Shown here in pieces: positions 54,526 to 64,000 of a stretch of 64,000 nucleotides of DNA (position 1 is the stretch's first letter; every line of letters starts with the position of its first letter). The notes under the pieces are model-generated. The model searched no databases. It was not told the DNA's origin and saw only the letters and a list, made by a program, of their open reading frames with translations. Made by a program: the position numbers and the translations under genes. This DNA comes from Aerococcaceae bacterium DSM 111021 (GTDB taxonomy: Bacteria; Bacillota; Bacilli; Lactobacillales; Aerococcaceae): NCBI GenBank assembly GCA_020112395.1, contig JACCEK010000003.1, positions 186,001 through 250,000 on the forward strand, written 5' to 3'.

Positions 54526-55247
54526 TGACATTAACATGTTTAATAAGCGGTAGCTCAAGAGGTATTGGGTTAGGCATCGCTAAACATTTAGCAGAAGCTG
54601 GGCATCAAGTAATTTTAAATAGTCGTAAACCAATAGTAGATGAAATACTACAAGAATTTTCTGAGTATGAGTTGGAAGTTGGGCAAGCGATTGGTGATAT
54701 CAGTAACTTTAATGAAGCAAAAGAGCTCGTTGAGGAAGTCCGTGAAAAATACGGAAGAATCGATGTATTAATTAATAATGCTGGTATTACAAGCGATGGG
54801 TTATTCCTACGTATGACAGAAGAAGATTTTGATAATGTAATTAACACGAATCTAAAAGGAACGTTCAATCTAACAAGATTTGTATCACCAATTATGTTAA
54901 AGCAAAAATCTGGGACAATCATTAATATGTCAAGTGTTGTAGGTGTAATGGGGAATCCAGGGCAAGCAAATTATGCTGCAAGTAAAGCAGGGGTAATCGG
55001 TTTAACTAAGTCTTTAGCGAAAGAATTAGGAAGTCGTTCTATAACAGTTAATGCCATTGCACCAGGTTATATCGAAACAGATATGACTGAGGCCTTGAGT
55101 GATAAAGTAAAGAAAACAATGTTGGGTCATATTCCATTAAAACGTTTCGGACAAGTTGAAGAGATTAGTTCTGTTGTAGATTTCTTGATTAACAATAGAT
55201 ATATTACAGGTCAAGTCATTGAAGTTAACGGTGGATTACATATTTAA
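54525..55247 (+). CDS. fabG: 3-oxoacyl-ACP reductase
   Basis: NADPH-dependent short-chain reductase of 240 residues: cofactor motif ISGSSRGIGLGIAKHL, NNAGITSDG, the catalytic Ser in NMSSVVGVMGNPGQ and Tyr-Lys in YAASKAGVIG near residue 152, then PGYIETDMTEAL. It shares an A with the fabD stop. It is 10 bases from fabF. Confidence 0.97.
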   Translation: MTLTCLISGSSRGIGLGIAKHLAEAGHQVILNSRKPIVDEILQEFSEYELEVGQAIGDISNFNEAKELVEEVREKYGRIDVLINNAGITSDGLFLRMTEEDFDNVINTNLKGTFNLTRFVSPIMLKQKSGTIINMSSVVGVMGNPGQANYAASKAGVIGLTKSLAKELGSRSITVNAIAPGYIETDMTEALSDKVKKTMLGHIPLKRFGQVEEISSVVDFLINNRYITGQVIEVNGGLHI

Positions 55248-55257
55248 GGAGGATTCT

Positions 55258-56493
55258 ATGAGAAGAGTCGTAATAACAGGTCTAGGAACTGTATCACCAA
55301 TTGGTAATAGTGTTGATGCATTCTGGGAGAGTGTGTTAGAAAATAAATCAGGTATAGCTCCAATTGCTGGCTTTGATGCTTCTGAAACAGGTGTAACAGT
55401 TGCCGCGGAAGTGAAAGATTTCAATGCTAAAGAAGTATTAGGTAGAAAAGATAGCCAAAGAATGGATAAATTCTCACAGTTTGGTGTAGCAGCAAGTAAA
55501 GAAGCTGTTGAAATGAGTGGGTATGATATTTCGAGTAATCCATTTAATGTGGGTGTTATGGTAGGTTCTGGAATTGGTGGATTACATGCTATCCAAAACG
55601 GAATTTTAAAAATGAAGGATAAGGGACCAAAAAGAGTTCCACCATTGTTTGTTCCATTAACAATCGGAAACATGGCTGCAGGTAATATTTCTATGCAATT
55701 TGGTGCACGTGGAATCAGTTTAGACATCGTAACTGCATGTGCCAGTGCTACAAATGCTATTGGTGAAGCGTTTATTAAGATTCAAAACGGTCTTTTAGAC
55801 GCATGTATTGCCGGCGGTGCTGAATCTACAATCAATGAGATTGGAATCGCAGGATTTGCAGCCTTAACTGCATTATCAACAAATGAGGATCCAGCTAAAG
55901 CATCACGTCCATTCGATAAGGATCGGGATGGATTTGTTATGGGTGAGGGAGCAGGAATTGTATTCTTAGAATCATTAGAATCTGCCCAAGCACGTAATGC
56001 GACTATCTATGGTGAGGTAGTTGGTTATGGATCAAATTCAGATGCATATCATATGACTGCACCTTTACCAGATGGTAGTGGAGCAGGTGAAGCAATGCTT
56101 CAAGCTATTAAGATGGCAGGTATTCAACCAGAAGACGTTGATTATATTAATGCACACGGTACGAGTACACCAACGAATGACTCTGGTGAGACAACTGCTA
56201 TAAAATACGCACTTGGTGATTATGCTCATAAAGTAGCTATTTCAAGCTCTAAAGGTCATTTTGGACATCTATTGGGAGCGGCTGGTGGAGTGGAATCAAT
56301 CATGGCAATCAAAGCATTGCAAGATGGATTTATCCCACCAACACTAGGTTTAGAAAATGCTGATGAAGCATGTGATTTAGACTATGTACCTGGTGATGGA
56401 CGTAAACAAGATATTAAATATGTTCTATCAAATTCATTAGGTTTTGGTGGACACAATGCAGTGCTATGCTTTAAACGTTGGGATGGTGCGTAA
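55258..56493 (+). CDS. fabF: Beta-ketoacyl-ACP synthase II
   Basis: Chain-elongating condensing enzyme, 411 residues. The catalytic Cys is in LDIVTACASATNAIGEAF near residue 163, and the two His residues in INAHGTSTPTND and SKGHFGHLLGAAGG. ATG 55258 follows AAGGAGGA; the extension to 55219 overlaps fabG and has no support. The stop is three bases ahead of accB. Confidence 0.97.
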   Translation: MRRVVITGLGTVSPIGNSVDAFWESVLENKSGIAPIAGFDASETGVTVAAEVKDFNAKEVLGRKDSQRMDKFSQFGVAASKEAVEMSGYDISSNPFNVGVMVGSGIGGLHAIQNGILKMKDKGPKRVPPLFVPLTIGNMAAGNISMQFGARGISLDIVTACASATNAIGEAFIKIQNGLLDACIAGGAESTINEIGIAGFAALTALSTNEDPAKASRPFDKDRDGFVMGEGAGIVFLESLESAQARNATIYGEVVGYGSNSDAYHMTAPLPDGSGAGEAMLQAIKMAGIQPEDVDYINAHGTSTPTNDSGETTAIKYALGDYAHKVAISSSKGHFGHLLGAAGGVESIMAIKALQDGFIPPTLGLENADEACDLDYVPGDGRKQDIKYVLSNSLGFGGHNAVLCFKRWDGA

Positions 56494-56495
56494 TA

Positions 56496-56969
56496 TTGAA
56501 TCAAGAACAATTAATTAACTTAATCGATAAACTAGACAATTCGTCATTAGCTTTTCTAAATTATGAGACTGATGATGTCAAAGTCGTATTATCAAAAGAA
56601 ATGCCAAGTGAAACGCCAGTTTACTACACTCAGAATGAAGAAAGTAAACCAGCACAAATTCCCCAAGTTGAACAAGTGTTAACACCAACACAATTAGAAG
56701 TTACATCACCAAGTACTGATGCAGAAGCAGAAGAAGGTGTATTTATAACTTCGCCAATGGTGGGGGTTGTCTATTTACAACCTAATCCTGATAGTGACTC
56801 ATTCGTTAAAGTGGGTGACACAGTCGCTGAAGGAGATACAGTTGTAATTATCGAAGCAATGAAATTGATGAATGAAATACAATCGAACCATTCAGGTACA
56901 GTTGTTGAGATTCTTGTAGAGAATGAAACTGTCGTTGAATATGGTCAACCAATCATGAGAATTAAGTAG
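56496..56969 (+). CDS. accB: Acetyl-CoA carboxylase biotin carboxyl carrier protein
   Basis: A 157-residue BCCP with an N-terminal helical segment, a Pro/Thr/Glu-rich linker (about 45-80) and the biotinyl domain, in which Lys of VVIIEAMKLMNEIQSNHSG (near residue 122) carries biotin. No ATG is available: the likely start is TTG 56496, three bases after the fabF stop, with GGGATGGTG as a weak binding site, so initiation probably depends on coupling to fabF. Confidence 0.94.
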   Translation: MNQEQLINLIDKLDNSSLAFLNYETDDVKVVLSKEMPSETPVYYTQNEESKPAQIPQVEQVLTPTQLEVTSPSTDAEAEEGVFITSPMVGVVYLQPNPDSDSFVKVGDTVAEGDTVVIIEAMKLMNEIQSNHSGTVVEILVENETVVEYGQPIMRIK

Positions 56970-56979
56970 GAGGAAAATT

Positions 56980-57414
56980 ATGACACTATTAACAGCAACT
57001 CAAGTTATGGAAATTATTCCAAATCGTTACCCAATCTTCTTTATCGATGCGGTGGATGAATTAATCCCTGGTGAAAAAGTTGTTGCACGTAAAAATGTAA
57101 CAATTAATGAAGAAGTATTCCAAGGACACTTCCCAGGAGAACCAGTATTTCCAGGTGTTCTAATCGTAGAATCATTAGCACAAGCAGGATCGATTCCGTT
57201 ATTATCATTAGATGGATTTGATGGGAAAACTGCCTATTTAGGTGGATTGAACAAAGTTAAGTTCCGTCGAAAAGTAGTTCCAGGAGACGTATTACGTCTA
57301 GAAGTAGATATTAAAAAACTGAAAAGTAATGCTGGAATCGGTATCGGTAAAGCATACGTTGGAGACAAAGTTGTATGTGAATGTGAAATGACATTCATCA
57401 TAGGAGCGAAATAA
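56980..57414 (+). CDS. fabZ: 3-hydroxyacyl-ACP dehydratase FabZ
   Basis: A 144-residue hot-dog-fold dehydratase. The active-site His and Glu are in VFQGHFPGEPVFPGVLIVESLAQAG near residues 48-62. NRYPIFFIDAVDELIPGEKVVARKNVTINE is the usual N-terminal block. RBS AGGAGGAAA. Only two bases separate it from accC. Confidence 0.96.
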   Translation: MTLLTATQVMEIIPNRYPIFFIDAVDELIPGEKVVARKNVTINEEVFQGHFPGEPVFPGVLIVESLAQAGSIPLLSLDGFDGKTAYLGGLNKVKFRRKVVPGDVLRLEVDIKKLKSNAGIGIGKAYVGDKVVCECEMTFIIGAK

Positions 57415-57415
57415 G

Positions 57416-58795
57416 ATGTTTAAAAAAGTTCTCGTGGCAAACCGTGGAGAAATCGCGGTTAGAATTATACGTGCTCTCCGCGAGATGGATATTACTTCCG
57501 TTGCTATATACAGTGAAGCTGACCGTAATGCATTACATACTGAGCTAGCAGATGAAGCAATTTGTATTGGCCCAGCAAAATCGCTGGATTCTTATGCGAA
57601 TCCAGTCGCGGTTATTAGTGCAGCACTTGCAACAGGAGTAGACGCAATCCACCCGGGTTACGGTTTCTTATCAGAGCGGAGTGACTTCGTGACACTTTGT
57701 GAAGATGTAGGAATTGAATTTATAGGACCAAACAGTCATATCATTGATGTGATGGGACATAAGCAACATGCACGAGATACAATGCGTAAGTCTGGAATCC
57801 CCATAACACCAGGTAGTGCAGGATTAATCTATTCTATTGAAGAAGCACGAGATATTGCGAACGACATAGGATTTCCATTAATGATTAAAGCTGCCGATGG
57901 TGGTGGTGGTAAAGGAATGCGCCGTGTTGAAGATGAAACTCAGTTAGAGGTGATGTTTAGTCAGGCACAAATTGAGACAGAGTCTATTTATGGCAACAAG
58001 GATCTGTATATTGAGCGTATTATTTCACCAGCTAAACATATTGAAGTTCAACTTTTAGGAGACAAATACGGTAATGTGATCCATCTAGGAGAAAGAGATT
58101 GTTCGTTCCAACGTAACAATCAAAAAGTTCTAGAAATTTCGCCAGCAGTAAGTCTTCCTTTAGAAGTAAGAAAAAACATTTGCGAAACTGCTGTAAAAGC
58201 AGCTGAATCCATTGGATATCAAAACGCCGGAACGATTGAGTTTTTAGTTGATAAAGATAATAATTACTTCTTTATGGAGATGAATACACGTCTACAAGTC
58301 GAACATCCGGTAACAGAAATGGTAACAGGTGTCGACATTGTTAAAGAACAAATACGAGTTGCGATGGGTGAGCCATTAACGTATAAACAAGAAGATATTC
58401 ACATTCAAGGATTTGCTGTTGAAGTACGATTAAACGCAGAAGACCCTAGAGAAGGATTTAGACCATCAGCTGGTCAAATTACTCAACTAATGTTCCCAGC
58501 AGGCGGCTTAGGTTTACGTGTAGAATCTGCCCTTTACCCTGATTACACATTACCACCATTTTATGATTCAATGGTAGCGAAAGTGATTACTCACTCGAAT
58601 ACATTAGAAGAAGCGTTAAAAATAATGGAACGAGCATTATACGAAGTGACAGTGGAAGGTGTTCAAACGAACATCGACTTACTTGAAGCACTTGTTAGTG
58701 ATGAGTATATTGATTGGGATAGAGTTCATACAAAATGGTTAGAAACGCACTATATGCCAAAATGGTTAGAAATAGAAGAAAATACTGAAGAATAA
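57416..58795 (+). CDS. accC: Biotin carboxylase subunit of acetyl-CoA carboxylase
   Basis: A 459-residue ATP-grasp enzyme that carboxylates BCCP-bound biotin. Motifs: VLVANRGEIAVRIIRALRE at the N-terminus, HPGYGFLSE, the glycine-rich loop IKAADGGGGKGMRRV near residue 160, IQLLGDKYG, and the catalytic FMEMNTRLQVEHPVTEMVTGVD near 285. It is 11 bases upstream of accD. Confidence 0.97.
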   Translation: MFKKVLVANRGEIAVRIIRALREMDITSVAIYSEADRNALHTELADEAICIGPAKSLDSYANPVAVISAALATGVDAIHPGYGFLSERSDFVTLCEDVGIEFIGPNSHIIDVMGHKQHARDTMRKSGIPITPGSAGLIYSIEEARDIANDIGFPLMIKAADGGGGKGMRRVEDETQLEVMFSQAQIETESIYGNKDLYIERIISPAKHIEVQLLGDKYGNVIHLGERDCSFQRNNQKVLEISPAVSLPLEVRKNICETAVKAAESIGYQNAGTIEFLVDKDNNYFFMEMNTRLQVEHPVTEMVTGVDIVKEQIRVAMGEPLTYKQEDIHIQGFAVEVRLNAEDPREGFRPSAGQITQLMFPAGGLGLRVESALYPDYTLPPFYDSMVAKVITHSNTLEEALKIMERALYEVTVEGVQTNIDLLEALVSDEYIDWDRVHTKWLETHYMPKWLEIEENTEE

Positions 58796-58806
58796 GAGGT
58801 GATGTT

Positions 58807-59670
58807 TTGGCTTTATTTAGGCGAAAGAAAACAATAAGAATCAATCCAATTAGTCCCGCTGAAGTAGCCACTCAAAGATCATCTATTCCAGATAATATTG
58901 CAGAACAATGTCCGCATTGTAATCGGATTATATTACAAAATCAAATTACAGAAGATTATTGCTGCCCACATTGCAGCGAACATCTACATTTTCCAGCTTA
59001 TGAACGAATTAATTGGCTCGTAGATGAAGGGTCATTTGTTGAATGGGATAGTGATATTGAATCGGATAACCCATTAAATTTCCCAGGCTATAGCGACAAA
59101 TTGGAGAAATCAAAAAAGATGACACAATTAAAAGAAGCTGTAGTGACAGGGAGAGCAACACTTGATGGGGTGAAAATATCTATCGGTGTCATGGATAAAC
59201 GATTCGTAATGGCAAGTATGGGTACTGTTGTTGGTGAGAAAATCACTCGATTATTTGAACATGCAACGGAAGAGAAATTGCCAGTCATACTTTATATTGC
59301 ATCAGGTGGAGCAAGAATGCATGAAGGAATTTTGTCATTAATGCAAATGGCTAAAATTTCTCAAGTAGTTGCTAAGCATCAAGAAGCTGGCTTATTCTAC
59401 TGTGCCGTCCTGACTCACCCGACAACTGGTGGGGTTACTGCAAGTTTTGCTATGCAGGGAGATATAACACTTGCTGAGCCACGAGCAATCGTAGGATTTG
59501 CAGGGAAGCGTGTTATTGAACAAACGATAAAAAGTAAACTAACGAAAGACTTCCAGCAAGCTGAATGGGTGTTTGATAATGGGTTTATCGACTCAATTGT
59601 ACCTAGAGCAAGTCAGAGACAAATCATTAGCCAATTAGTACAAGCTCATTCATTTGAAAGTGGTGTATAA
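58807..59670 (+). CDS. accD: Acetyl-CoA carboxylase carboxyltransferase beta subunit
   Basis: A 287-residue crotonase-like subunit. Near residue 35 is the zinc ribbon CPHC (x15) CCPHC. The carboxyltransferase core has ASMGTVVGEKITRLFEHA, LYIASGGARMHEGILSLMQMAK and LTHPTTGGVTASFAMQGDITLAEPRAIVGFAGKRVIEQT. The start is TTG 58807 behind GAGGTGAT. It is two bases from accA, with which it must form the tetramer. Confidence 0.96.
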   Translation: MALFRRKKTIRINPISPAEVATQRSSIPDNIAEQCPHCNRIILQNQITEDYCCPHCSEHLHFPAYERINWLVDEGSFVEWDSDIESDNPLNFPGYSDKLEKSKKMTQLKEAVVTGRATLDGVKISIGVMDKRFVMASMGTVVGEKITRLFEHATEEKLPVILYIASGGARMHEGILSLMQMAKISQVVAKHQEAGLFYCAVLTHPTTGGVTASFAMQGDITLAEPRAIVGFAGKRVIEQTIKSKLTKDFQQAEWVFDNGFIDSIVPRASQRQIISQLVQAHSFESGV

Positions 59671-59672
59671 TC

Positions 59673-60455
59673 ATGAGTCAAGCATACGAAAAAGTCTTAA
59701 AGGCAAGAGATTTAAAAAGAATTTCAACGATTGATATCATTGAGGGTCTTACTGATTGGTTTGTAGAATTGCACGGTGACCGTTATATGGAAGACGATAA
59801 ATCAATTATTGGTGGAATTGGGATGTATGACAATCAACCAGTAACTATTATTGGAATTCAAAAAGGTCTAACGACTCGGGAAAATATTGAACGCAATTTT
59901 GGTTCAGTAGGACCAGGGGGATATCGAAAAGCAATTCGCCTCGTAGAGCAAGCTAATAAGTTTAACCGTCCAGTACTGACTTTAATCAATACTGCTGGAG
60001 CACATGCTTCCCCAGAATCTGAAGAAACTGGGATTGGTGAAGCCATTGCAGAATCACTCCTTACTTTTGCCAAAGCAGAAGTTCCGACCTTGTCAATTAT
60101 TTTAGGAGAAGGTGGGAGTGGTGGGGCTCTTGGTTTGGCATTAACCGATGAGGTATGGATGTTTGAAAATAGTGTGTATTCGATTCTATCCCCAGAAGGG
60201 TTTGCTTCCATATTATGGAAAGATGCAAAGTTAGCACCAAAAGCAGCTGAATTAATGAAACTTACAGCGGAAGATTTACTCGATTTGAAGGTTGTCGAAA
60301 AAATCATACCAGAGATGAATCACGGTGTACCATTAAATAAAGAAATTATAATTAAACGGACTGTTAATGATATTAAAGAGAAGTTTAAAGAGTTAAGCCA
60401 AGTAGATGTTCATACACGTCAAGCAAAACGTGATAAACGCTTTAGATCATTTTAA
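59673..60455 (+). CDS. accA: Acetyl-CoA carboxylase carboxyltransferase alpha subunit
   Basis: A 260-residue partner of AccD: IIEGLTDWFVELHGDRYMEDDKSIIGGIG, RNFGSVGPGGYRKAIRLVEQA, LINTAGAHASPESEETGIGEAIAESL and LGEGGSGGALGLALTDEVWM are all canonical. The last gene of the twelve-gene fab-acc operon, it is followed by a strong terminator. Confidence 0.96.
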   Translation: MSQAYEKVLKARDLKRISTIDIIEGLTDWFVELHGDRYMEDDKSIIGGIGMYDNQPVTIIGIQKGLTTRENIERNFGSVGPGGYRKAIRLVEQANKFNRPVLTLINTAGAHASPESEETGIGEAIAESLLTFAKAEVPTLSIILGEGGSGGALGLALTDEVWMFENSVYSILSPEGFASILWKDAKLAPKAAELMKLTAEDLLDLKVVEKIIPEMNHGVPLNKEIIIKRTVNDIKEKFKELSQVDVHTRQAKRDKRFRSF

Positions 60456-60464
60456 ATCATATTT

Positions 60465-60506
60465 AATAAGTGTTAGTGAATTAGTTCACTGACACTTATT
60501 TTTTTA
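60465..60506 (+). terminator. Terminator of the fab-acc operon
   Basis: AATAAGTGTTAGTGAA (60465-60480) pairs with TTCACTGACACTTATT (60485-60500) with one G-U, a 4-base loop, then a T run. Confidence 0.93.
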
Positions 60507-62110
<1,604 letters not shown>

Positions 62111-62112
62111 TC

Positions 62113-63090
62113 ATGGCTCAAATGACATTGATTCAAGCGATCACAAACGCTTTAGATATTGAACTTGGCAAAGATGACCGTACTTTAATCTTCGGTGAAG
62201 ATGTAGGGGCTAACGGTGGGGTATTCCGTGCCACTGAAGGTTTACAAGATAAATACGGAGAGGATCGTGTTTTTAACACACCATTAGCAGAATCTGGTAT
62301 TGGTGGTTTAGCAGTAGGTTTAACTTTTGAAGATTTCCGTCCAATTATGGAAATCCAATTCTTTGGATTCGTTTTTGAAGTAATGGATTCAATCGTTGGT
62401 CAAGCTGCACGTACTCGTTACCGTATGGGTGGATCACGTAATATGCCAATTACTATCCGTTCACCATTTGGTGGTGGGGTAGCAACACCTGAGATGCACG
62501 CGGACTCATTAGAAGGTCTGATTGCACAATCACCAGGTATTAAAATTGTAATCCCATCTAACCCATATGATGCAAAAGGATTATTAATTTCTGCAATTCG
62601 TGATAACGACCCAGTTGTATATTTAGAACATATGAAACTATACCGTTCATTCCGTGAGGAAGTTCCAGAAGAAGAATATACAATTCCATTAGGTAAAGCT
62701 AATGTTGTAAAAGAAGGTACTGATGTTTCTATCATTACTTACGGAGCAATGGTTCGTGAAGCAATTACTGCTGCTGAAGCCCTTGAAAAAGATGGCGTAT
62801 CAGTTGAAATTGTTGACTTACGTACTGTTCATCCATTAGATATTGAAACAATCGTTGCTTCAGCTGAAAAAACTGGACGTGTTGTTGTTGTTCAAGAAGC
62901 ACAACGTCAAGCGGGTGTTGGTGAGAAAGTAATTTCTGAAATTTCACAACGTTCTATTCTTTCATTGAAAGCTCCAATTGGATTTGTAGCAGCTCCTAAT
63001 ACAGTCTTCTCATTCGGTATGGCCGAAAAAGACTGGTTACCAAATGCTGATGATATCGTTGCAAAAGTAAAAGAAGCTAACGATTTCTAA
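62113..63090 (+). CDS. pdhB: Pyruvate dehydrogenase E1 beta subunit
   Basis: A 325-residue partner of Pdh[46 protein letters not shown], the TPP-contacting [15 protein letters not shown] and the C-terminal [18 protein letters not shown] and [17 protein letters not shown] are family-typical. An 84-base gap with a hairpin separates it from pdhC. Confidence 0.96.
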   Translation: MAQMTLIQAITNALDIELGKDDRTLIFGEDVGANGGVFRATEGLQDKYGEDRVFNTPLAESGIGGLAVGLTFEDFRPIMEIQFFGFVFEVMDSIVGQAARTRYRMGGSRNMPITIRSPFGGGVATPEMHADSLEGLIAQSPGIKIVIPSNPYDAKGLLISAIRDNDPVVYLEHMKLYRSFREEVPEEEYTIPLGKANVVKEGTDVSIITYGAMVREAITAAEALEKDGVSVEIVDLRTVHPLDIETIVASAEKTGRVVVVQEAQRQAGVGEKVISEISQRSILSLKAPIGFVAAPNTVFSFGMAEKDWLPNADDIVAKVKEANDF

Positions 63091-63104
63091 TATATTTAAT
63101 ACAT

Positions 63105-63136
63105 AGGGTAGTTTTTACTACCCTTTGGTTTTTTGT
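63105..63136 (+). terminator. Hairpin between pdhB and pdhC
   Basis: AGGGTAGT (63105-63112) pairs with ACTACCCT (63117-63124), followed by TTGGTTTTTTG. The imperfect T run and the absence of a promoter before pdhC suggest partial termination or processing rather than the operon end. Confidence 0.6.
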
Positions 63137-63174
63137 TAAACATATCTTAAAACGAGAAAGGATGTACAAACCAA

Positions 63175-64000
63175 ATGGCATTTAAATTTAAATTACCTGA
63201 ACTAGGTGAAGGTATCGTTGAAGGTGAAGTTGTATCTTGGTTAGTTGCTGAAGGCGACCAAGTTAATGAAGACGATATTTTAGTAGAAATTCAAAATGAT
63301 AAAGCGGTAGAAGAATTACCATCTCCAGTTACAGGAACAGTTTCGAAAATTGTAGCTCAAGAAGGTGAAGTAACCGTTGTTGGTCAAGTATTAATCGAAA
63401 TTGACGCACCGGGTTACGAAGATGAAGCTGAAGATGAAGTTGCACCAGCAGTTGAAACAGCTCCAACCCCAGCTCCAGCAGCAGGTGGTTCTAACTTTAT
63501 GTTCCGTTTACCTGAATTAGGTGAAGGAATTATGGAAGGTGAAGTTGTATCTTGGTTAGTAGCAGAAGGCGATGCAGTTGAAGAAGACCAAATCGTTGTA
63601 GAAATTCAAAACGATAAAGCAGTAGAGGAATTACCATCTCCATATGCTGGTAAAGTTGTGAAAATTCATGCTACAGAAGGTACTGTTGCAAACGTGGGCG
63701 ATATCTTAATCGAAATTGACGCACCAGCTTACGAAGGTTCTGGCGATGATACTCAATCTACACCAGCATCTCCAGCAGCTGAAACGGGTGAGGATCCAGC
63801 ACAACAAACTGCTGATTCAAATGCTCAACCAGCAGCATCTACTGGAACTGCAGGAGCTAACAACGCAGCAGGGCGCGTATTAGCAATGCCTTCAGTTCGT
63901 AAATTAGCACGCGACAAAGGTATTGATATTGCATCTGTTACGCCAACTGGTAATGGTGGTCGTGTAACACATGATGATGTTAACAACTTTGATCCAAATA
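63175..64000 (+). CDS. pdhC: Pyruvate dehydrogenase E2 (dihydrolipoamide acetyltransferase), 3' end cut
   Basis: The first 275 codons are in the window. Two lipoyl domains are visible with lipoyl-lysines K43 and K148 (both in [12 protein letters not shown]), joined by Ala/Pro/Glu-rich linkers, then the start of the peripheral subunit-binding domain ([33 protein letters not shown]). The acetyltransferase domain lies beyond the edge. The two lipoyl modules are nearly identical in DNA over long stretches, for example around 63223 and 63541. ATG 63175 follows AAAGGA by 12 bases. The downstream pdhD (E3) would be expected next. Confidence 0.95.
   Translation, partial: MAFKFKLPELGEGIVEGEVVSWLVAEGDQVNEDDILVEIQNDKAVEELPSPVTGTVSKIVAQEGEVTVVGQVLIEIDAPGYEDEAEDEVAPAVETAPTPAPAAGGSNFMFRLPELGEGIMEGEVVSWLVAEGDAVEEDQIVVEIQNDKAVEELPSPYAGKVVKIHATEGTVANVGDILIEIDAPAYEGSGDDTQSTPASPAAETGEDPAQQTADSNAQPAASTGTAGANNAAGRVLAMPSVRKLARDKGIDIASVTPTGNGGRVTHDDVNNFDPN

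Noticed and set aside
55236-55727. Minus-strand 163-codon open frame within fabF
   Set aside because: Antisense of a highly conserved enzyme, no ribosome binding site or recognisable motif.
59858-60307. Minus-strand 149-codon open frame within accA
   Set aside because: Same reason: antisense shadow of a conserved gene.

Overview
The window is 64 kb of AT-rich, low-GC Firmicutes chromosome. It carries strong AGGAGG-type ribosome binding sites and many TTG/GTG starts. The layout points to Lactobacillales: a FabT-FabK type fatty-acid operon, a cggR-gap-pgk-tpi-gpmI-eno glycolytic cluster, a comG competence-pilus operon and an LPXTG wall protein. Gene order and content are most like the Aerococcaceae/Carnobacteriaceae side of the order, but genus is inference. 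Nearly all of it is core genome; I see no insertion sequence, prophage, CRISPR array or rRNA.

Layout. (1) 1-5000: ribosome-assembly/NAD cluster (3' end of yqeH, yhbY, nadD, yqeK, rsfS, a methyltransferase, tmcAL), then ylbN-rpmF from a consensus promoter. (2) 5.0-7.2 kb: a secreted phosphatase behind four TTTACA repeats at an exact 11-bp period, the architecture of a PhoP box. (3) 7.3-15.5 kb: clpP under a CtsR operator, then the glycolytic cluster. (4) 15.6-23.2 kb: accessory stretch with a triple-repeat LPXTG protein, a PHP phosphoesterase, NUDIX and ArsR genes, a P-II-like/DUF1538 pair and an AraC regulator. (5) 23.3-30.4 kb: secG-est-rnr-smpB, with kdgT and rpoY-rnjA facing it. (6) 30.7-35.2 kb: comGA-comGG. 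(7) 35.3-48.3 kb: pepP, asp23, nusB, an inserted secreted DUF1002 protein, then folD-xseA-xseB-ispA-tlyA-recN-miaA-hflX-def. (8) 48.3-50.6 kb: tRNA-Arg, an acetyltransferase and gdhA. (9) 50.8-60.5 kb: the complete FAS II/acetyl-CoA carboxylase operon under three FabT boxes. (10) 61-64 kb: pdhA-pdhB-pdhC (cut by the window end).

How it works together: glycolysis makes pyruvate, PDH makes acetyl-CoA, and the acc/fab operon turns it into acyl chains under FabT feedback. RNA and ribosome functions (rnr, smpB, rnjA, rpoY, nusB, rsfS, yhbY, tlyA, miaA, hflX, tmcAL) are scattered among them.

The most unusual element is the minus-strand pair at 19350-21839. It is a 488-residue membrane protein made of two tandem DUF1538 halves plus a soluble 333-residue protein in which a P-II-like unit recurs three times at about 110-residue spacing. 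That looks like a single-chain version of the normally trimeric P-II sensor joined genetically to a transporter. Other points of note are the non-canonical start of rsfS, an Asn in the second Asp-rich motif of IspA, and a candidate SigX/ComX box in front of comGA.
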